Assembly: GCA_003104975.1 (NCBI GenBank)
Contig: PQAM01000006.1
Location: 62,001-126,000, forward strand
Source of the DNA: Candidatus Methylomirabilota bacterium
GTDB lineage: Bacteria; Methylomirabilota; Methylomirabilia; Methylomirabilales; Methylomirabilaceae
Direction: 5' to 3'
Length of the DNA stretch: 64,000 nt
Position numbers and translations under genes: made by a program
Notes under the pieces: generated by a model
Database searches by the model: none
Told to the model about the DNA's origin: nothing
Seen by the model: the letters and a program-made list of their open reading frames with translations, nothing else
Part shown: positions 60,469 to 64,000 of the stretch, piece after piece
Numbering within the stretch: the first letter of the stretch is position 1
Layout: each line of letters opens with the position of its first letter

Positions 60469-63400
60469 CTATTTTTGCCGTCCCCTCTGTTGCGCGATGC
60501 GCCTGACGATCTCATTGATCGTCGTTGGGTCCTCCCAGTAGCCCATATGTCCAGCCCAAGTCCGCACCTGTTGCGCGGCGCCCAGCGTGAGCGCCGATGG
60601 CCAGGAGATAGGATCGAGGGGCGACCAGATATTGACCCAGTCTTTTGCAAAACCGGTATCTCCCCCCATCACCGGAGATCCCATCGTGACCAGCAGATCT
60701 ACCGACTGCCCGCCGGCTAATAAGGTTGACACGTTATAATCGACAGCAAGACCAGATCCCCAACTGTGACCAATAATATTGAACGGTTCACCCCTCGCCG
60801 CAGCCTGTGCCGCGTAGTCGGCAATTTTATTCAAGACTGCGGTCTGGGCTTGTACGCTCAAGGGATTGCCGTTCCAGCGAACCTCCTCAACCCGTTCACC
60901 TGCTTCTCGGATCGCGCGTCCGAGTGGGTTCTCCGCATAGGTTCCTGGACGTGGCGCTCCCAAGCGGACTCCATGCACCATCACCGTGAGGAGCCCCAGC
61001 GGATCGCTGGCATTGGTTGGGTTGTTGCGAACGTACGTGTACTCATTGAGTCCGTCGCGGAAGCCCAGGGGATCTTCCGAGATGAAACGAGCCAGCCCAG
61101 GATGGTAGTAGCGGGCACGATAGAAATAGAGCCCGGTGTCGTCGTTTTCTCGGCGAGTGTACTGGAATGGATTTGAGAAGGCTGGGTTAGTCGAGGAGGT
61201 CGTGCCGAAGGGATCATAGGCATATTGCACGGCGGGATTGCTGGTTTGATCCATTACGCTCAGCGTACTGCCGAGGCCATCATAGATGGAGAAGTAGGCG
61301 CCGTCTTGTCGCAGGCTACCGAGCACTTCATCGATGGTGAGGGTGCGCAGATAGGAGATGGGACCGCTGGGACGTACCTCCTGCGTGATGTCGAGGCCAT
61401 CGTACAGATATTGGGTGGCCGAGCCGTTGATCTGCTTGACGACCCGACGCCCGAAGGCGTCGTAGACAAAGCTGGCAGTCGCGTCAGGGCCGGCAAGGCC
61501 AACCAACCGATTGCGCGCGTCCCACGTAAAGGTGGCGAGGCCATTCGGGTCCGTGATAGAGGTCAAGTTGCCATTCGCGTCGTAGGTCATGGTCTTGTCA
61601 CCGAAGCTCTGCTGGCGGTTGGCGGGGTCGTAGGTGCCAGCGGTAATCGAGTCGGGCAGCAGCGTCCGGGCGAACAAGCCGCCGACGCCGATCCGGTTGC
61701 CGGCGGGGTCGTAGGTGTAGGTGAGGTCGCCGAGCAAGCCCGCCGCGTTGCGGTAGATGAGGGCGGTGAGCCGAGACGCAGCGTCGTACTGGTACTCGGT
61801 GCTGACGCCGTTGGGCAGCGTGAGATTCGTGCGCCGACCGAGGGTGTCGTAGTCGATCGACGCCGGGTTCAGCGGCGCCTGCGTGATGGTCCGCAGGCGC
61901 GAGGCGGCGTCATAGGTGTAGCTCACCGGGCTCAGGTCACCCACCTGCATCTGCGTCCGGCGGCCGAGGGCATCGTAGGCGTAGTGGATGGCGCCGAGAT
62001 TCGTGATCTGGGTCGTGAGACGGTCCAGGGTGTCATACTCATGCAGGATCGTCCCGCCGATAGAGTCGCCGGCCTGGAGGAGGCGGCCGGCGGCGTCATA
62101 GGTGAAGCTGGTGCTGCTGCCGTCGGCGAAGGTGGACTTCGTGCGCCGGTTGAGCGCATCGTAGGTGAAGGTGCTGGCTTGGCCCTTGCGGTCGGTGGTG
62201 CTCGTTAGGTTCCCATTGCCGTCGTAGGTGAACGACTCAACGGCCCCAACAGCATCGGTCCGGGAGGCCAGGTGATCCATGTCGTCATAGGTGTGGGTGA
62301 TGGTGTGGTTTTGTGCATCGGTGACGGTCAGGAGATTGCCGTTACCGTCGTAGGTGAAGCGGGTCAGGCCATTGACGGCATCGACAAGCTGCGTGAGCCG
62401 GTTCAGGGTATCGTAGCTGAGGCTGGTGGTCCGGCCGCGCGGATCGGTCTGGGTGAGCAGGCGGGAGACCAGGTCGTAGGTCCGCTGGGTGGTGTAGCCC
62501 AACGGGTCCGTGATGGTGGCGAGGTTGCCTACGAGGTCGTACTCAAAGCGGGTGACGTGCCCCAGCGGATCGGTGGTCGAGATGGGCTGGCCGAATTCGT
62601 TGTAGGCGATGCGGGTGCTGGCACCCGTGGGGTCGGTCAGGCTGGTCAGGTTGCCCAGCCCGTCATAGGCGAAGGTGGTGACGTTGCCCATCGGGTCGGT
62701 CAGGCGCGTGAGCCGACTGAAGGTCGGCTCGTACTCGAAGCTGCGCGTCTGGCCCGCCGGATCGGTGATCGAGCGTACATTGCCAGAGTCATCATAGGTC
62801 ACGCGGGTGGTGCGCCCAACGGGGTCGGTCGTAGCGAGCAGCAGGTTGGTCCCCTCCTCTCGCTCCATTCTCGTGGTCTGGCCCACGGCATCGGTCTGCG
62901 ACGTAAGGTAGCCGGCACCGTTGAAGCGATAGGTGGTGGGGCGCCCGAGCGGATCGATGACGACGGTGGCCCCGACGATCCCGGTGGAGGGCTGGGCGCT
63001 GCACGGCGGCACGGAGATGGGACCGCCGCCGGCCGCTTCTTGCAGGAGCTGGGCGCTTTCTGGGAGGCTGGCTTGATCCGCCGTGATGTAGTAGAACCGG
63101 AACGTGCCGCCATCGGCCTGCTGCTGCTCACAGACGCGGCTATTCACGTCGTAGGTGTTGCGCAGGAAGGTGATCCCTTTGGGATCGGTGATGGCGGTCA
63201 TGCGGCTGCTGCCGTCGTAGGTGTAGCTGGTCACGCCCCCGTCTGGGTTGGTCGCGCTGATCAGTTGGCCGCCCGAATACTCGTAGGTCGCCGCGCGGCC
63301 AAGCGGGTCGGTGATCCTGGTGATCAGGTTCGGGAAACCCTCTCGCATCTGCAGCCTGAACTCGCGCCCGTCCGGGGCGATCACACGGGTTGCATCGCTC

Positions 63401-64000
63401 GCGAACTCACGCTTGATCGTGACCTTGTTCCCATTGTGATCGGCTTGCTCGACGAGAATGCCTGCTGAACTGAATGTGTAGAAGGCGCCGTTCTTAAGGT
63501 GCAGAATGGAGGAACCGTCAACATTAAACACCAGCTTCGCACCCAGGAACAACGGTTGGTCGCCGTTCGTAAAGGTGCCGTCGGGCTGACGGCTGAAGGC
63601 GATGCGGCTATTCCCGGGGAGGATGAGCGTAGCCGCGTCCACGGTGCGCCTGACGAGCCAGTTGTAGCCGAGATATGTGCCGGAGCCGAAAGGTCCCCGG
63701 ACGGTGTCCATCGTGCGGTAGGTCCGCTCGATAACAATTGGAATTCTTGCAGGCAGTACCAGGTCGGTGTTGCGAAGCACGAACGCGCCAGTGGCAAGGT
63801 CGACCGGGTCGCCGCCTTGAGGGCTCTGGCCGATAATGTTAATCGGCGTTCCGTCGGGACTGGGACTGGAGAAGAGGCTCGCCCCGCAGCAGAACTTGGG
63901 GATTCCCACGCCGGAATCGGTGACGATCGTCTTGCCGTCGGCGCTCACCGTACCCGTCCCGGCGATTCTCCAGTCGTTGGGCGCTTCACCGGGATTGCGC
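60469..64000 (-). CDS. RHS/YD-repeat protein with C-terminal alpha/beta-hydrolase domain (5' end outside window)
   Basis: More than 1170 residues are seen, and the frame stays open to the window edge; the in-frame GTG at 63948 is inside a domain, not a natural start. After a DUF6531-like block (GDPVDLATGAFVLRNTDLVLP) come about 25 YD repeats (for example TYDGNGNLLTVTD). The RHS core end is FISEDPLGF...NEYTYVRNNP...SDPLGL. The remaining 173 residues hold VMVHGV, a nucleophile elbow GHSWG (S about 1062), SPLDP (D about 1112) and GHMGYW (H about 1134): a lipase-like serine hydrolase. The DPLGL junction followed by an enzyme is the hallmark of polymorphic toxins. Confidence 0.85.
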   Translation of the reverse strand, partial: RNPGEAPNDWRIAGTGTVSADGKTIVTDSGVGIPKFCCGASLFSSPSPDGTPINIIGQSPQGGDPVDLATGAFVLRNTDLVLPARIPIVIERTYRTMDTVRGPFGSGTYLGYNWLVRRTVDAATLILPGNSRIAFSRQPDGTFTNGDQPLFLGAKLVFNVDGSSILHLKNGAFYTFSSAGILVEQADHNGNKVTIKREFASDATRVIAPDGREFRLQMREGFPNLITRITDPLGRAATYEYSGGQLISATNPDGGVTSYTYDGSSRMTAITDPKGITFLRNTYDVNSRVCEQQQADGGTFRFYYITADQASLPESAQLLQEAAGGGPISVPPCSAQPSTGIVGATVVIDPLGRPTTYRFNGAGYLTSQTDAVGQTTRMEREEGTNLLLATTDPVGRTTRVTYDDSGNVRSITDPAGQTRSFEYEPTFSRLTRLTDPMGNVTTFAYDGLGNLTSLTDPTGASTRIAYNEFGQPISTTDPLGHVTRFEYDLVGNLATITDPLGYTTQRTYDLVSRLLTQTDPRGRTTSLSYDTLNRLTQLVDAVNGLTRFTYDGNGNLLTVTDAQNHTITHTYDDMDHLASRTDAVGAVESFTYDGNGNLTSTTDRKGQASTFTYDALNRRTKSTFADGSSTSFTYDAAGRLLQAGDSIGGTILHEYDTLDRLTTQITNLGAIHYAYDALGRRTQMQVGDLSPVSYTYDAASRLRTITQAPLNPASIDYDTLGRRTNLTLPNGVSTEYQYDAASRLTALIYRNAAGLLGDLTYTYDPAGNRIGVGGLFARTLLPDSITAGTYDPANRQQSFGDKTMTYDANGNLTSITDPNGLATFTWDARNRLVGLAGPDATASFVYDAFGRRVVKQINGSATQYLYDGLDITQEVRPSGPISYLRTLTIDEVLGSLRQDGAYFSIYDGLGSTLSVMDQTSNPAVQYAYDPFGTTSSTNPAFSNPFQYTRRENDDTGLYFYRARYYHPGLARFISEDPLGFRDGLNEYTYVRNNPTNASDPLGLLTVMVHGVRLGAPRPGTYAENPLGRAIREAGERVEEVRWNGNPLSVQAQTAVLNKIADYAAQAAARGEPFNIIGHSWGSGLAVDYNVSTLLAGGQSVDLLVTMGSPVMGGDTGFAKDWVNIWSPLDPISWPSALTLGAAQQVRTWAGHMGYWEDPTTINEIVRRIAQQRGRQK

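Noticed and set aside
60800-63400. Regularly spaced repeats resembling a CRISPR array
   Set aside because: The periodic GGTCGTAGGT-like units are the coding repeats of the RHS YD motif, with variable spacing and protein-level conservation.
61225-63468. Long plus-strand frames opposite the RHS gene
   Set aside because: YD-repeat codon periodicity creates repetitive antisense frames (Gly/Val/Arg-rich). No independent signal.

Overview
This window reads as a GC-rich Gram-negative chromosome. The lptC-lptA-lptB LPS-export genes imply an outer membrane. A CuA-type cytochrome c oxidase implies aerobic or micro-oxic respiration, and the ribonucleotide reductase is the B12-dependent class II type. 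Gene content and overall style would fit an NC10 / Candidatus Methylomirabilis-like bacterium or a relative, but that is an inference: no rRNA or lineage-specific gene is present. I found no tRNA, rRNA or CRISPR array.

Layout. 1-3.4 kb: mtnP (cut by the window edge), mtaB, an RNase H-fold exonuclease and a divergent ychF. 3.4-14 kb: an accessory island between the convergent core genes ychF and der. It holds two VOC proteins and a compact type I restriction-modification operon (hsdM, DUF1016 nuclease, hsdS, higB-higA, 36-codon ORF, hsdR, YgjP-like protease), then a DUF4160/DUF2442 pair. The R-M block is bracketed by short diverged scraps of ychF (left) and der (right), in addition to the intact genes further out. 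This nested arrangement records how the block arrived.

14-27 kb: a tightly packed minus-strand run. lysC, comEA, scpA, scpB, rluB, pheA, hisC, aroF, tyrA and hflX mostly overlap, and pgsA, an acyl-CoA synthetase and der follow. This couples aspartate and aromatic amino-acid synthesis to chromosome condensation and RNA modification. 27-35 kb: plsY and a second pgsA, then lptC-lptA-lptB-rpoN-hpf-rapZ followed by an octanoyltransferase-like gene. 35-41 kb: two tandem Lys/Ala-rich micropeptide ORFs, a wHTH-MNT/HEPN toxin-antitoxin-like pair with a visible operator, dcd, a small Cys-containing ORF, nrdJ with paired NrdR-like boxes, and a TPR lipoprotein-like or secreted protein. 41-51 kb, plus strand: a micro membrane protein, a degenerate Mrr-like membrane protein, mscL, mscS, a DUF748/AsmA-like giant, coxB-coxA-coxC-coxD and thiO. 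51-53 kb: a MITE-like nested palindrome, a leaderless DUF4143 ATPase and an AbiEii-like nucleotidyltransferase.

53.4-64 kb, minus strand: a surface or competition locus. An RHS/YD-repeat protein with a C-terminal serine alpha/beta-hydrolase toxin-like domain runs off the window. Its stop codon touches the start of a PQQ-propeller lipoprotein. That is followed by a very large IPT/TIG plus Big_5 Ig-like secreted protein that is split into three reading frames, with both breaks lying exactly in mononucleotide G tracts (G8 and G7). This is either phase variation, decay or homopolymer sequencing error. The most interesting candidates for undescribed biology are this RHS-lipoprotein-phase-variable adhesin operon, the R-M/DUF1016/HigBA island with its gene-scrap borders, and the micropeptide and HEPN-MNT region.
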